Assembly: GCF_003460505.1 (NCBI RefSeq)
Contig: NZ_QTVG01000013.1
Location: forward strand, 1 to 53,064
Source: Eubacterium sp. AF36-5BH
GTDB taxonomy: Bacteria; Bacillota; Clostridia; Lachnospirales; Lachnospiraceae
Reading direction: 5' to 3'
Length of the DNA stretch: 53,064 nt
Below are positions 6,396-15,094 of this stretch, piece after piece. A program made the translations under genes and the position numbers. The first letter of the stretch is position 1. Every line of letters begins with the position of its first letter. The notes under the pieces were generated by a model, which did not search any database, had not been told where the DNA came from, and saw nothing but the letters and a program-made list of their open reading frames with translations.

Positions 6396-9300
6396 ATGAC
6401 TAAGTTTTTTGTAAAAAAACCATACTTCGTTCTAGTGGCCGTAATCATAATCCTAATCATAGGTGGCGTAAGCCTCGGCAACATGAACACAGACTTGATG
6501 CCCAACATGGAAGTACCATATCTTATGGTCATTACTACAGAACCCGGTGCATCACCAAACAAGGTAGAAAGTGATATAACAGAACCAATGGAAAGTACAT
6601 TGGGAACTGTTAGTGGCGTTGAAAAAGTAATTAGCAACTCAGCAAACAACTACAGCATGATTATGCTTCAGTTTGCAGATGGAACAGATATGGACTCAAC
6701 ATTAGTAAGAGTTTCCCAAAAAATCGAGACAATTAATTTGCCTGATGGCTGTGGCAAACCTAACTTAATGGAAGTAAGCATGGATATGATGGCAACTATG
6801 TATGCAGGTATTGACTACAAAGGAAAAGACATCAAGGAGTTGTCTGATTTTACAACCAATACTTTACAACCTTACCTTGAAAGACAGGAGGGCGTTGCAA
6901 GTATAACACCAATGGGACTTACAACAGACTCCATAGAGGTAAAATTAAATCAGAATAAAATTGACAAGATTAACGATAAGATTCTTGGAAAAACAAATGA
7001 CAAACTAACTGATGCAGGCAAAGAAATTGAAAAAGCAGAAAAGCAAATCAAAGATGGAGAAAGTCAGTTAGCTACTCAGAAGAACAAGTTAAACAGCACA
7101 CAGAAAAGTACAAATAAACAGTTGGCTGATGCACAGGTAAAACTATCACAGGCACAGGCAACCAAAGTGGCATACCAGGCAAATCTTAATAGTTTAAAAG
7201 CAAGCAAAAGCGCATTAGAAGCTGAAAAGAAAGCATACACTGACGCAAAATTAGAAGATGCCTACACTAAGATAGATACAATGTTTGCAACTTTTAATAC
7301 TCAATTAGAACAGCCGGCAAAAATGGCAGGAATCACTATTCCGAAAAATCTTGAAGATGCTGTAAACAACAAGTCAGAATTTAATAAGTTTATAAAATGG
7401 CTTGCAAATTTAGGCTACAAGAATCAGGTTAAAGACCTTTCATATAAGCAGATAAAACAGGTTTACAATGTAGTAAAAGTCAGACTTCCTCAAATAGACA
7501 CAGAACTTGCTAATTTAAAAACTGAAATAACAGCCATGAAAATGGCAATTAAGCAAATAGATAAGCAAATGCAAGGCATGGATAAGAAACAGTCCACAGC
7601 TATTTCAGGTGGCTATTCTGCAGCAGCAGGATTTGGCGCCGGTCAGGCAAAGATTTCCTCAGCAGAAACTGAATTAAAAAACGCAAAGGAAAAATTACAG
7701 GAATCAAAAGACAAGTTAAATGATTCCAGAGAAGCTGCTATTGAGAATTCAAACATTGATGCCTTACTTAGCATTGACACATTATCACAGTTAATCACTG
7801 CGCAAAACTTCTCAATGCCTGCAGGTTACATTGACGACAAATCAGACAACCAGTGGCTTGTAGATGTTGGTGATAACTATGAGAACAAAAAACAGTTAAA
7901 ATCAATGGTTCTTACAAAAGTTGCAGGCATTGGAGAAATTAAATTATCTGATGTTGCAGACATAACTGTTGTTGACAATTCAGGCGAGAGTTATTCAAAA
8001 ATCAACGGCAGAGCAGCAGTTCTTCTTGCAATTTATAAGTCAAGTACAGCTAACACAAGTGAAGTGGCAGGAAATATTAAATCAGCTTTTAAGACAATGG
8101 AAGGCAAATACAAAGGCTTATCATGTACATCTTTAATGGACCAAAGTGAGTATATAAGCGTTATCGTAAACACAGTTTTACAAAGCATGTTATTAGGAGC
8201 AATCCTTGCAATTATAGTCCTTGCTTTATTCTTAAAAGATGTTAAGCCAACGGTAATAGTTGCCTTTAGTATTCCGTTTAGTGTTGTCTGCGCAATTATT
8301 GTAATGTATTTTACAGGAATAACATTGAACGTAATGTCACTTGCAGGACTTTGCATAGGTATTGGTATGTTGGTAGATAACTCCATTGTTGTAATGGAAA
8401 ATGTTTACCGATTAAGAAACAGAGGTCTGTCAGCCCCAAGAGCGGCAGTTCAGGGAGCAAAGCAGGTTGCAGCCCCAATTGTATCTTCTACACTTACAAC
8501 AATTTGTGTATTCTTGCCAATGATTTATGTAAAAGGAACTGTGGGTCAGTTATTAATGCCTTTTGCATTTACAATGACATACGCATTAGTAGCCTCATTA
8601 ATTGTAGCTTTAACTGTAGTTCCAACAATTAGTGCCACAGTTTTAAAGAAAACCAAAAAACAAAACCACAAGTGGTTTGATAAATTCCAGAATGCTTATG
8701 GTAGACTTTTGGATAAGTGTTTAAACCACAAGTTAATACCTTTAGCATTAGCAATTATTTTATTAGCAATCTGTGTTGTCCAAGTATTTAACACAGGGCT
8801 TGTAATGATGGATGATATGGAAAGCAATCAGATTTCCGTAAGTTTATCTTTAGACAAAGATGTAGACAAGAACACTGCATACAAGACAGCTAATGAAGTA
8901 ACCAACGCAATTCTTAAAGTTAAGGGAATTAATAAAGTTGGGGCAATGGATGGAAATGCCACTGCAACTTCAGGCTTAACAGGTGGTAGCACTGACAACT
9001 ACAGTAATTTTACATTCCAGATTATTACTGACGATGACATAACATCAACCAGTCAGTTTAGAAAAATAATCAAGAAAATAGAAAACAACACAAAGAACAT
9101 AAAATGTGAGAATTTAACTGTTTCTTCATCAGCCATGGGAAGTATGTCACAGATGATGAATCAGGGAATCGAAGTTCGTATTTATGGTGATGACCAGCAG
9201 AAGTTATTAAAGACAAGTAATCAGATAATGAAGTTAATAACATCTGTAAAAGGAACTGAAAATGTTGATAACGGTGTAACAGCTCAGGATAAGCAGTTAC

Positions 9301-10364
9301 ATTTGAAAATAAATAAAAACAAGGCAGCAGATGACGGCTTGACAGTAGCTCAGATTTATCAGCAGCTGGCAGAAAAAATCACAACAGAAAAAACTTCAAT
9401 TACAATTACCCAGGGGGGAAAAGATTATGAGGTAAATGTTGTAAATGAAAACAATAAACCTAACTACGAAAATATTTTAAAAACAACAATTAAGTCAACA
9501 ACAAAAGACAGTGAAGGCAATGATGTTATTAACAAATATAAACTTTCACGTTACGCAACAGTAGTTGAACAGGAGGCATTAAACACAATAAAACGTGAAA
9601 ACCAGAGAACTTATATTTCAGTAACTGCTGATGTAAAAGACGGCTATAATGCCACATTACTTTCAAGAAAGATACAAAGCAAACTTGATAATTACAAGGC
9701 ACCAACCGGTTATACAGTGGAAATTCAGGGTGAGTCAGAACAGGTAATGGAAATGGTTAAACAGTTATTGTTAGCTATTTTATTAGGATTCATTTTAGTA
9801 TACCTTGTAATGGTTGCCCAGTTCCAAAGCCTGCTTTCACCATTCATTATTATATTTACAGTGCCATTAGCATTTACAGGAGGTATGATTGGTTTAATGA
9901 TTTTCGGAAAACAGATTTCCGCAATGGCATTAATGGGCTTTATGATATTAATGGGTACAGTTGTAAACAACGGTATTGTGTTTGTTGATTATGCAAATCA
10001 GTTAAGAATACAGGGAGTAGACAAGAGAACAGCGTTAATTGCAACAGGCAAAACACGTATGCGCCCAATTCTTATGACTGCAATTACAACAATTCTTTCA
10101 ATGAGTGTTATGGTATTTTCACAGGATGCAGGTAATGCAATGCAAAAGAGCATGGCAATTGTTGTAAGTTTCGGTTTGCTTTATGCAACAATTATGACAT
10201 TGTTTATTGTTCCGATTTTATATGACTTGTTGTATAGAAAACAGCCTAAAACAGTTGATTTAGGAGATGAAAATCTGGACGATGTACCTGATGAGGCAGC
10301 GGAGTTAATTGAGGAAATGACGCAGCAGTCAGGCAATGGAGATAAATCACAGGAGGAAGAGTAA
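6396..10364 (+). CDS. RND-family efflux transporter permease with coiled-coil insertion
   Basis: A 1322-residue resistance-nodulation-division exporter of the AcrB/SwrC class, driven by ion gradients. The first helix (MTKFFVKKPYFVLVAVIIIL) is followed by porter-domain motifs such as PGASPNKVESDITEPME. TM4 carries GMLVDNSIVVMENV (residues about 656-670), the proton-relay position, with one Asp kept. The second half repeats the pattern, ending GTVVNNGIVFVDYANQLR. An Ala/Lys/Gln-rich insertion at about 195-455 (KEIEKAEKQIKDGE, LKNAKEKLQESKDKLND) is predicted coiled coil and makes the protein longer than the roughly 1050 residues usual for the family. There is no adaptor or outer-membrane gene, as expected for a Gram-positive. 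Co-transcribed with the TetR gene next to it. Confidence 0.9.
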   Translation: MTKFFVKKPYFVLVAVIIILIIGGVSLGNMNTDLMPNMEVPYLMVITTEPGASPNKVESDITEPMESTLGTVSGVEKVISNSANNYSMIMLQFADGTDMDSTLVRVSQKIETINLPDGCGKPNLMEVSMDMMATMYAGIDYKGKDIKELSDFTTNTLQPYLERQEGVASITPMGLTTDSIEVKLNQNKIDKINDKILGKTNDKLTDAGKEIEKAEKQIKDGESQLATQKNKLNSTQKSTNKQLADAQVKLSQAQATKVAYQANLNSLKASKSALEAEKKAYTDAKLEDAYTKIDTMFATFNTQLEQPAKMAGITIPKNLEDAVNNKSEFNKFIKWLANLGYKNQVKDLSYKQIKQVYNVVKVRLPQIDTELANLKTEITAMKMAIKQIDKQMQGMDKKQSTAISGGYSAAAGFGAGQAKISSAETELKNAKEKLQESKDKLNDSREAAIENSNIDALLSIDTLSQLITAQNFSMPAGYIDDKSDNQWLVDVGDNYENKKQLKSMVLTKVAGIGEIKLSDVADITVVDNSGESYSKINGRAAVLLAIYKSSTANTSEVAGNIKSAFKTMEGKYKGLSCTSLMDQSEYISVIVNTVLQSMLLGAILAIIVLALFLKDVKPTVIVAFSIPFSVVCAIIVMYFTGITLNVMSLAGLCIGIGMLVDNSIVVMENVYRLRNRGLSAPRAAVQGAKQVAAPIVSSTLTTICVFLPMIYVKGTVGQLLMPFAFTMTYALVASLIVALTVVPTISATVLKKTKKQNHKWFDKFQNAYGRLLDKCLNHKLIPLALAIILLAICVVQVFNTGLVMMDDMESNQISVSLSLDKDVDKNTAYKTANEVTNAILKVKGINKVGAMDGNATATSGLTGGSTDNYSNFTFQIITDDDITSTSQFRKIIKKIENNTKNIKCENLTVSSSAMGSMSQMMNQGIEVRIYGDDQQKLLKTSNQIMKLITSVKGTENVDNGVTAQDKQLHLKINKNKAADDGLTVAQIYQQLAEKITTEKTSITITQGGKDYEVNVVNENNKPNYENILKTTIKSTTKDSEGNDVINKYKLSRYATVVEQEALNTIKRENQRTYISVTADVKDGYNATLLSRKIQSKLDNYKAPTGYTVEIQGESEQVMEMVKQLLLAILLGFILVYLVMVAQFQSLLSPFIIIFTVPLAFTGGMIGLMIFGKQISAMALMGFMILMGTVVNNGIVFVDYANQLRIQGVDKRTALIATGKTRMRPILMTAITTILSMSVMVFSQDAGNAMQKSMAIVVSFGLLYATIMTLFIVPILYDLLYRKQPKTVDLGDENLDDVPDEAAELIEEMTQQSGNGDKSQEEE

Positions 10365-10994
10365 ATGCCTAAAGATACATTTTTTAGGCTTCCTGATGAT
10401 AAGAGAAATCGTATATTAAAGGGAGCAAAGAAAGAATTTTATAATTGTACTTTTAGCGAAGCATCAATTAATAGAATTATCAAGGACGCAGAAATACCAC
10501 GAGGCAGTTTTTATCAGTATTTCGAAGACAAAAAAGATTTATATTTGTACGTTATTGAAGAAAATATAAAAAGTGTAATTTCTAATTTTGGAAATAAACT
10601 TGAACAGTCTGGGGGAGATATTTTTCTATGCGTAGATAATTTTATTAGTGAGCTTCTTGATGAAACAACGAAAAAAGCAAAGCAAATCAAAATGATTTTT
10701 TCTGAAAGCTGGGTGTTCGAGGCGGTCTGGACAAGGTCACTTGAGAAATGCAAAGGCGGCCAGGAAGACCTTCATGGGGACATGATTTCAAGAATTGACA
10801 AAACAAAACTTCTAGTTGAAAGTGATGAAGAATTTGAATATGTAATGGAAATCATAGGAGCCATAATCAAGGATACTTTAGACAAAATGTATTTGCATAG
10901 GAACTTGGTAAATGAAGACACGCTCAAAAAATCCTTTCATGGAAAAATTGAAAGTTTAAGAAAACATTATTGCATAGTGGCAAATAAACAGTAG
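10365..10994 (+). CDS. TetR/AcrR family transcriptional regulator
   Basis: A 209-residue regulator whose ATG follows the exporter stop codon with no gap, giving translational coupling. The N-terminal 60 residues form a TetR helix-turn-helix: KRNRILKGAKKEF, then ASINRIIKDAEIPRGSFYQYFEDKKDLY, the canonical recognition-helix signature. The C-terminal part is the variable ligand-binding and dimer domain. Cotranscription with the exporter and the paired palindromes at 5982-5998 and 6009-6025 suggest autoregulated repression released by an exporter substrate. The regulator-operator link is inference. Confidence 0.9.
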   Translation: MPKDTFFRLPDDKRNRILKGAKKEFYNCTFSEASINRIIKDAEIPRGSFYQYFEDKKDLYLYVIEENIKSVISNFGNKLEQSGGDIFLCVDNFISELLDETTKKAKQIKMIFSESWVFEAVWTRSLEKCKGGQEDLHGDMISRIDKTKLLVESDEEFEYVMEIIGAIIKDTLDKMYLHRNLVNEDTLKKSFHGKIESLRKHYCIVANKQ

Positions 10995-11054
10995 AAAAAA
11001 TGCATATATTGTTATACAATAAACCTTGAGTGTAAAAACAGAAAGGATAGAGAC

Positions 11055-11897
11055 ATGTTTTATTTTATTGAAATATTAAAGGTAATTTTCCTTGGAATTG
11101 TTGAGGGTATTACGGAGTGGCTTCCAATTAGTAGCACAGGTCATATGCTATTAGTTGATGAATTCATCAAGTTAAATGTAAGCGATAATTTCAAAGAAAT
11201 GTTTATGTTTGTAATTCAGCTTGGAGCAATTCTTGCTGTAGTTGTTTTATTTTGGAACAAAATGTGGCCATTTAAGAGTGCTAACAAAAGTGACGGAATT
11301 AACCCAAAAGGTTCAATTCTTAGAAAAGATGTCTGGTCAATGTGGTTTAAGGTAGTAGTTGCCTGTATACCAGGGGCAGTTGTGACAATTGCTTTTGACG
11401 ATTTTATTGAAGCACATCTTCACACACCTGTTGTAATTGCAATTACATTAATTTTCTATGGTGTGGCATTTATTATTATTGAAAGATGGAACAAAACAAG
11501 AAGACCGAAGATTAGAAGCTTGTCAGATATTACATACAAGACAGCGTTCATTATTGGTTTATTCCAGATTTTATCAATTATACCGGGTACATCAAGATCA
11601 GGCTCCACAATCATAGGTGCTTTATTAATTGGTGTATCAAGAGTGGCTGCGGCAGAATTTACATTCTTCCTGGCGGTGCCTGTAATGTTTGGAATGAGTG
11701 CCTTAAAAATGATAAAATTAGGTTTTGCAATGTCAGGCTATGAGGCATTTGTTTTAATCTTGGGTATGGTGGTAGCTTTTGTAGTATCACTTCTTGTTAT
11801 AAAATTCTTAATGGGCTATATTAAGAAACATGACTTCCAGGTATTTGGCTGGTATAGAATTATACTTGGTATTTTAGTTTTATTATATTTCTTTTAA
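11055..11897 (+). CDS. uppP: Undecaprenyl-diphosphatase (BacA/UppP)
   Basis: A 280-residue polytopic membrane enzyme that dephosphorylates undecaprenyl pyrophosphate to recycle the lipid carrier of peptidoglycan synthesis; it confers bacitracin tolerance in other species. Both family signatures are present: GIVEGITEWLPISSTGHM (residues about 14-31) and IPGTSRSGSTI (about 176-186), which carry the catalytic Glu, His and Arg residues. Seven to eight hydrophobic segments and the length match the family. The start at 11055 has GAAAGGATAG upstream. It follows the TetR gene by 60 nt, so read-through from the exporter operon is possible. Confidence 0.95.
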   Translation: MFYFIEILKVIFLGIVEGITEWLPISSTGHMLLVDEFIKLNVSDNFKEMFMFVIQLGAILAVVVLFWNKMWPFKSANKSDGINPKGSILRKDVWSMWFKVVVACIPGAVVTIAFDDFIEAHLHTPVVIAITLIFYGVAFIIIERWNKTRRPKIRSLSDITYKTAFIIGLFQILSIIPGTSRSGSTIIGALLIGVSRVAAAEFTFFLAVPVMFGMSALKMIKLGFAMSGYEAFVLILGMVVAFVVSLLVIKFLMGYIKKHDFQVFGWYRIILGILVLLYFF

Positions 11898-11959
11898 TAT
11901 AAACAAAGCAATATATTTGATGAATAATTAGGTTTTTAACAATCAAAAATCAATATCAT

Positions 11960-12013
11960 AAAAAGTAGATTAATATGTAATTACATGATTAAGGACATAT
12001 TAATCTACTTTTT
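11960..12013 (+). terminator. Rho-independent terminator after uppP
   Basis: AAAAAGTAGATTAATATG pairs perfectly with CATATTAATCTACTTTTT and runs into a T-tract. The loop is 17 nt. Confidence 0.85.
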
Positions 12014-12300
12014 TTTATAACAATAAGATGGGCTTATAAAGTGAGCTATGTTAATAAATAGAAAAAAATGTTAAGATTTGTTAAAAATTTTCTTAATATT
12101 TATGGCTTAGTGAATAATTCAGGTTTTATTATGATATACTGTAGCCATGTAGAAATAAGCTTAAAAGTATAATAAGTATAAAATAAAAGAAGGAAAAGAA
12201 TTACAAAAATAAAATTAATAAGTTTGCAAAAGAAAAATAATATTGTGTCACGTAAGATTATTTTAGAAAAATAGGAGACAATATTAGGAAAGAGGCGTGT
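12014..12300 (+). other. Intergenic region with an extended -10 promoter
   Basis: No gene is seen. TGATATACT at 12132-12140 is an extended -10 element without a good -35; it would give a leader of about 155 nt for the 12301 gene. The rest is AT-rich and featureless. Confidence 0.35.
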
Positions 12301-13068
12301 ATGACTAGTAACAAAAAGAAAGAAACAGCAGATATGGAAAACAAGATTAGCAACCCAAATGTTAAAGAACTTGAGCAAACAAGAACCAAGAAGGATGACG
12401 AAAGAGCAAAAAGAAAACGAAGAGCAGTAAGTATTATTGGCTTGTTAATTTTCCTTGCCTTGTCAGCAGCAATAGCAATACCATTTATTAAATTCTTTAG
12501 TGAAGCAGAACTTTTTAGAGAATGGGTTAAGAGTTTTGGTATGTGGAGCTGGCTTGTGTGCATTGGGGCAATGGCACTTCAGATTATTATTGCAATTATC
12601 CCCGGCGGTGCAATGGAAATCGGAGCAGGATACGCCTTTGGCGTAGTTGAGGCAACAATACTTTGTACAATAGGTTCAATTATTGGTTGTGCAATTGTAT
12701 TTTGGCTTGCAAGAAAGTTTGGTGTTAAATTCATAGAAGCATTTTTTCCAATTGAAAAGATTCAGAATTTAAAATTTTTACATGACGAAAGGAAAAGAGA
12801 TATATTATCATTTATCATTTTTCTGATTCCCGGAATGCCAAAGGATTTAATATCTTATTTTATGGGAGTAACTGATATTAAACTTTCAAGATGGCTTGTT
12901 ATTTCCACAATAGCAAGAATTCCGGCAATTATTGTATCAGCAATGGGTGGTCAGGCGTTAGGTAAGGGACAGTACATTGTGGCGATTATTGTACTATTGG
13001 TAATTTTAGGAATAAGTGCCATAGGTGGATTTGCATATAAAGTTATATGTAATAAAAACAATAAATAA
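12301..13068 (+). CDS. TVP38/TMEM64 family (VTT-domain) membrane protein
   Basis: A 255-residue membrane protein of the VTT/DedA-like superfamily. A basic N-terminal tail (about 45 residues, Lys/Glu-rich) precedes the first helix. The VTT core shows IPGGAMEIGAGYAFG, then a GSIIGCAIVFWLARKFG segment and IPGMPKDLISYFMG, matching the paired re-entrant loops of the family. Members are implicated in lipid scrambling and envelope homeostasis, but the bacterial substrate is unclear. GAGGCG precedes the ATG. Apparently monocistronic, between uppP and pyk. Confidence 0.85.
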   Translation: MTSNKKKETADMENKISNPNVKELEQTRTKKDDERAKRKRRAVSIIGLLIFLALSAAIAIPFIKFFSEAELFREWVKSFGMWSWLVCIGAMALQIIIAIIPGGAMEIGAGYAFGVVEATILCTIGSIIGCAIVFWLARKFGVKFIEAFFPIEKIQNLKFLHDERKRDILSFIIFLIPGMPKDLISYFMGVTDIKLSRWLVISTIARIPAIIVSAMGGQALGKGQYIVAIIVLLVILGISAIGGFAYKVICNKNNK

Positions 13069-13107
13069 CAAGTTGCATAAAATTATAGTGCTTAACATTA
13101 TTTTAAC

Positions 13108-13136
13108 TTGTAATATTCTGTCTTCATTGTTATATT
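13108..13136 (+). promoter_or_regulatory. Sigma-A promoter for pyruvate kinase
   Basis: TTGTAA at 13108-13113 and TATATT at 13131-13136 with 17-bp spacing, about 130 nt upstream of the start codon. Confidence 0.5.
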
Positions 13137-13224
13137 AGGAGAGATGAAAAATATATTTTAGTGTAGAAATTTGGAATTTCTATTTATTTTACGACTGAGA
13201 AGTAAGTTATACTAATAGTAATGG

Positions 13225-13257
13225 GAAAGGAGAGGTAAATATATTCAATATATTTAC
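13225..13257 (+). promoter_or_regulatory. Ribosome binding site separated from the pyk start by a hairpin
   Basis: AAAGGAGAGG (about 13226-13235) is a good Shine-Dalgarno but lies more than 30 nt from the ATG at 13268. Between them, TAAATATAT and ATATATTTA form a near-perfect hairpin. Folding it would bring the site to about 12 nt from the start. Confidence 0.45.
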
Positions 13258-13267
13258 ATGACAGAAC

Positions 13268-14689
13268 ATGAGAAAGACTAAAATTGTATGTACAATGGGA
13301 CCATCAACAGACAGTGATGAAATTTTGGAAGGGTTAATTAAAAGTGGAATGAATGTTGCAAGATGCAATTTTTCACATGGTTCACATGAAGAGCACAAAG
13401 GAAGAATGGACAGAATTAAGAGACTAAGAGAGAAGTGCGACAGACCAATTGCAATTCTTTTAGATACAAAAGGTCCTGAAATTAGAACAGGCAATTTTGA
13501 AAACGACGTTGTAAACGTTGTAACAGGACAGACTTTTACATTAGTTGCAGATAAAAATATTTTAGGAAATAACGAAAGAGTAGGTATTACTTATCCTGAT
13601 TTATATAAGGATGTTAAAGAAGGAACAGTTATCTTAATTGATGATGGTTTAGTAAAAATGGAAGTTGTGAAGATTGACGGAACAGACATTGTCTGCGAAG
13701 TAAAGAACGACGGAAAAATTGCTAACCACAAAGGTGTAAATGTTCCTGATGTACACATTAACATGGAATATATGAGTGAGCAGGATAAGAGCGATATTAT
13801 TTTTGGTATTAGTCAGGATATTGACTTTGTTGCAGCATCATTTGTAAGAACAGCTGATGATGTTAAGGAAGTTAGAAAAGTTCTTGACGACAATGGTGGA
13901 GAAAAAGTCAACATCATTGCAAAAATAGAAAACAGTGAAGGAATTATTAATATTGACTCAATTATAGATGAAGCTGATGCTATTATGGTAGCACGTGGTG
14001 ACATGGGTGTTGAATTACCTGAGGAAGAAGTTCCAATTATTCAGAAGATGATTATTAAGAAAGTTTATGAAGCAGGTAAGCAGGTTATTACAGCAACACA
14101 GATGCTTGATTCAATGATGAACAACCCAAGACCAACAAGAGCAGAAACAACAGACGTTGCCAATGCTATTTATGATGGTACAAGTGCCATTATGTTATCA
14201 GGAGAAACAGCAGCAGGTAAATATCCAATTGAAGCAGTTCAGACAATGTCAAGAATTGCTGAGAGAACAGAAATGGATATTAACTATAAGAGAAGATTTT
14301 TAGAACATCATAGAAAGAGCAGAACAGATATTACAGAAGCTGTTTGTCATGCTACATGTATGACAGCGTACGATTTGGAATCAAACTGTATTCTAACAGT
14401 TACTAAATCAGGACGTTCTGCAAGAATGATTTCAAGATTCAGACCTGACTGTATGATAGTTGCAGGCAGCACTGAAGAAAAAGTTGTAAGACAGCTTAAT
14501 ATGTCATGGGGAGTTACTCCTGTTTTAATTAAGGAGAAGGAACACGTTCTTGAGCTTTTTGATTACGCAGTGGAAGTTGCAAAGAAAAAAGGCTTAGTTA
14601 AGAAAGATGATGTAGTAGTAATTACATCTGGTGTACCCCTTGGAAAATCAGGTACAACTAACATGATTAAGGTTCACACAGTTGATTAA
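13268..14689 (+). CDS. pyk: Pyruvate kinase
   Basis: A 473-residue glycolytic enzyme converting phosphoenolpyruvate and ADP to pyruvate and ATP. The start is fixed by the conserved beginning MRKTKIVCTMGPSTDS. Other motifs are NVARCNFSHGSHEEH, LLDTKGPEIRTG, IIAKIENSEG (active-site Lys), the signature MVARGDMGVELP, and TRAETTDVANAIYDG. The C-terminal allosteric domain is present, but the extra PEP-utiliser-like domain of Bacillus-type enzymes (about 585 residues) is absent. An out-of-frame ATG at 13258 precedes it. Monocistronic with its own promoter and a downstream hairpin terminator. Confidence 0.97.
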   Translation: MRKTKIVCTMGPSTDSDEILEGLIKSGMNVARCNFSHGSHEEHKGRMDRIKRLREKCDRPIAILLDTKGPEIRTGNFENDVVNVVTGQTFTLVADKNILGNNERVGITYPDLYKDVKEGTVILIDDGLVKMEVVKIDGTDIVCEVKNDGKIANHKGVNVPDVHINMEYMSEQDKSDIIFGISQDIDFVAASFVRTADDVKEVRKVLDDNGGEKVNIIAKIENSEGIINIDSIIDEADAIMVARGDMGVELPEEEVPIIQKMIIKKVYEAGKQVITATQMLDSMMNNPRPTRAETTDVANAIYDGTSAIMLSGETAAGKYPIEAVQTMSRIAERTEMDINYKRRFLEHHRKSRTDITEAVCHATCMTAYDLESNCILTVTKSGRSARMISRFRPDCMIVAGSTEEKVVRQLNMSWGVTPVLIKEKEHVLELFDYAVEVAKKKGLVKKDDVVVITSGVPLGKSGTTNMIKVHTVD

Positions 14690-14764
14690 TATGCAATGAA
14701 ATTGTTAAATTGGGGTAAAATCGGTTGACATTTTGTTGCAACAAATGATAGAGTAATTATTGAG

Positions 14765-14820
14765 GGCTTATGGTTCTGCCATAAGCCTTTACTTTTGCGA
14801 GTGAAGGTTTTTTCACTTTG
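14765..14820 (+). terminator. Tandem hairpins after pyk
   Basis: GGCTTATGG pairs perfectly with CCATAAGCC (14765-14787) followed by TTT. A second small hairpin, AGTGAA with TTCACT around a T-run, follows at 14800-14817. TTGACA at 14724-14729 just upstream may be an unrelated promoter. Confidence 0.6.
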
Positions 14821-14923
14821 CAATTTAAGGAATTTTTAATACAAATAATAGTATTGTTTTAAAGAAATTATTTACAATATATATTGTTTAGAGATTTGAT
14901 ATTTTTTAAGGAAGGAGAACAGA

Positions 14924-15010
14924 ATGGATAATTGTGACAGTAGTGGGCGAAGTTTTACTGATAAATACAATATAGACGATACTGATGCATATCATCCGTT
15001 TCGTTCTTAG
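14924..15010 (+). CDS. Putative 28-residue leader peptide upstream of mgtE
   Basis: A short ORF, MDNCDSSGRSFTDKY followed by NIDDTDAYHPFRS, with an excellent Shine-Dalgarno (AAGGAG at 14912-14917, 6 nt before ATG). It lies in the leader of the magnesium transporter gene and ends 85 nt before it. The acidic and Pro-containing C-terminal half resembles in spirit the Mg2+-responsive leader peptides of enterobacterial mgtA. A perfect palindrome, ACAATATATATTGT, at about 14874-14887 may be part of its promoter. Function as an attenuator is inference. Confidence 0.45.
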   Translation: MDNCDSSGRSFTDKYNIDDTDAYHPFRS

Positions 15011-15094
15011 TGTTTATAGATAACTTCCCTCATATACGCAATTGTATTTATTAAAAATAGGTGAGAGTCCTAGAATTTAATTAAATGGAGGTAT

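Noticed and set aside
12061..12100. TTGTTAAAAATTTTCTTAA as a possible Rex site before the TVP38 gene
   Set aside because: Arms are unevenly spaced and the right half lacks the AACAA end; much weaker than the site at 24667.
15011..15094. AGGTGAGAGTCCTAG upstream of mgtE looks like part of an M-box (ykoK) Mg2+ riboswitch
   Set aside because: Only this short block resembles the consensus; the remaining conserved blocks of an element of about 160 nt cannot fit in the remaining 30 nt and are not seen upstream.
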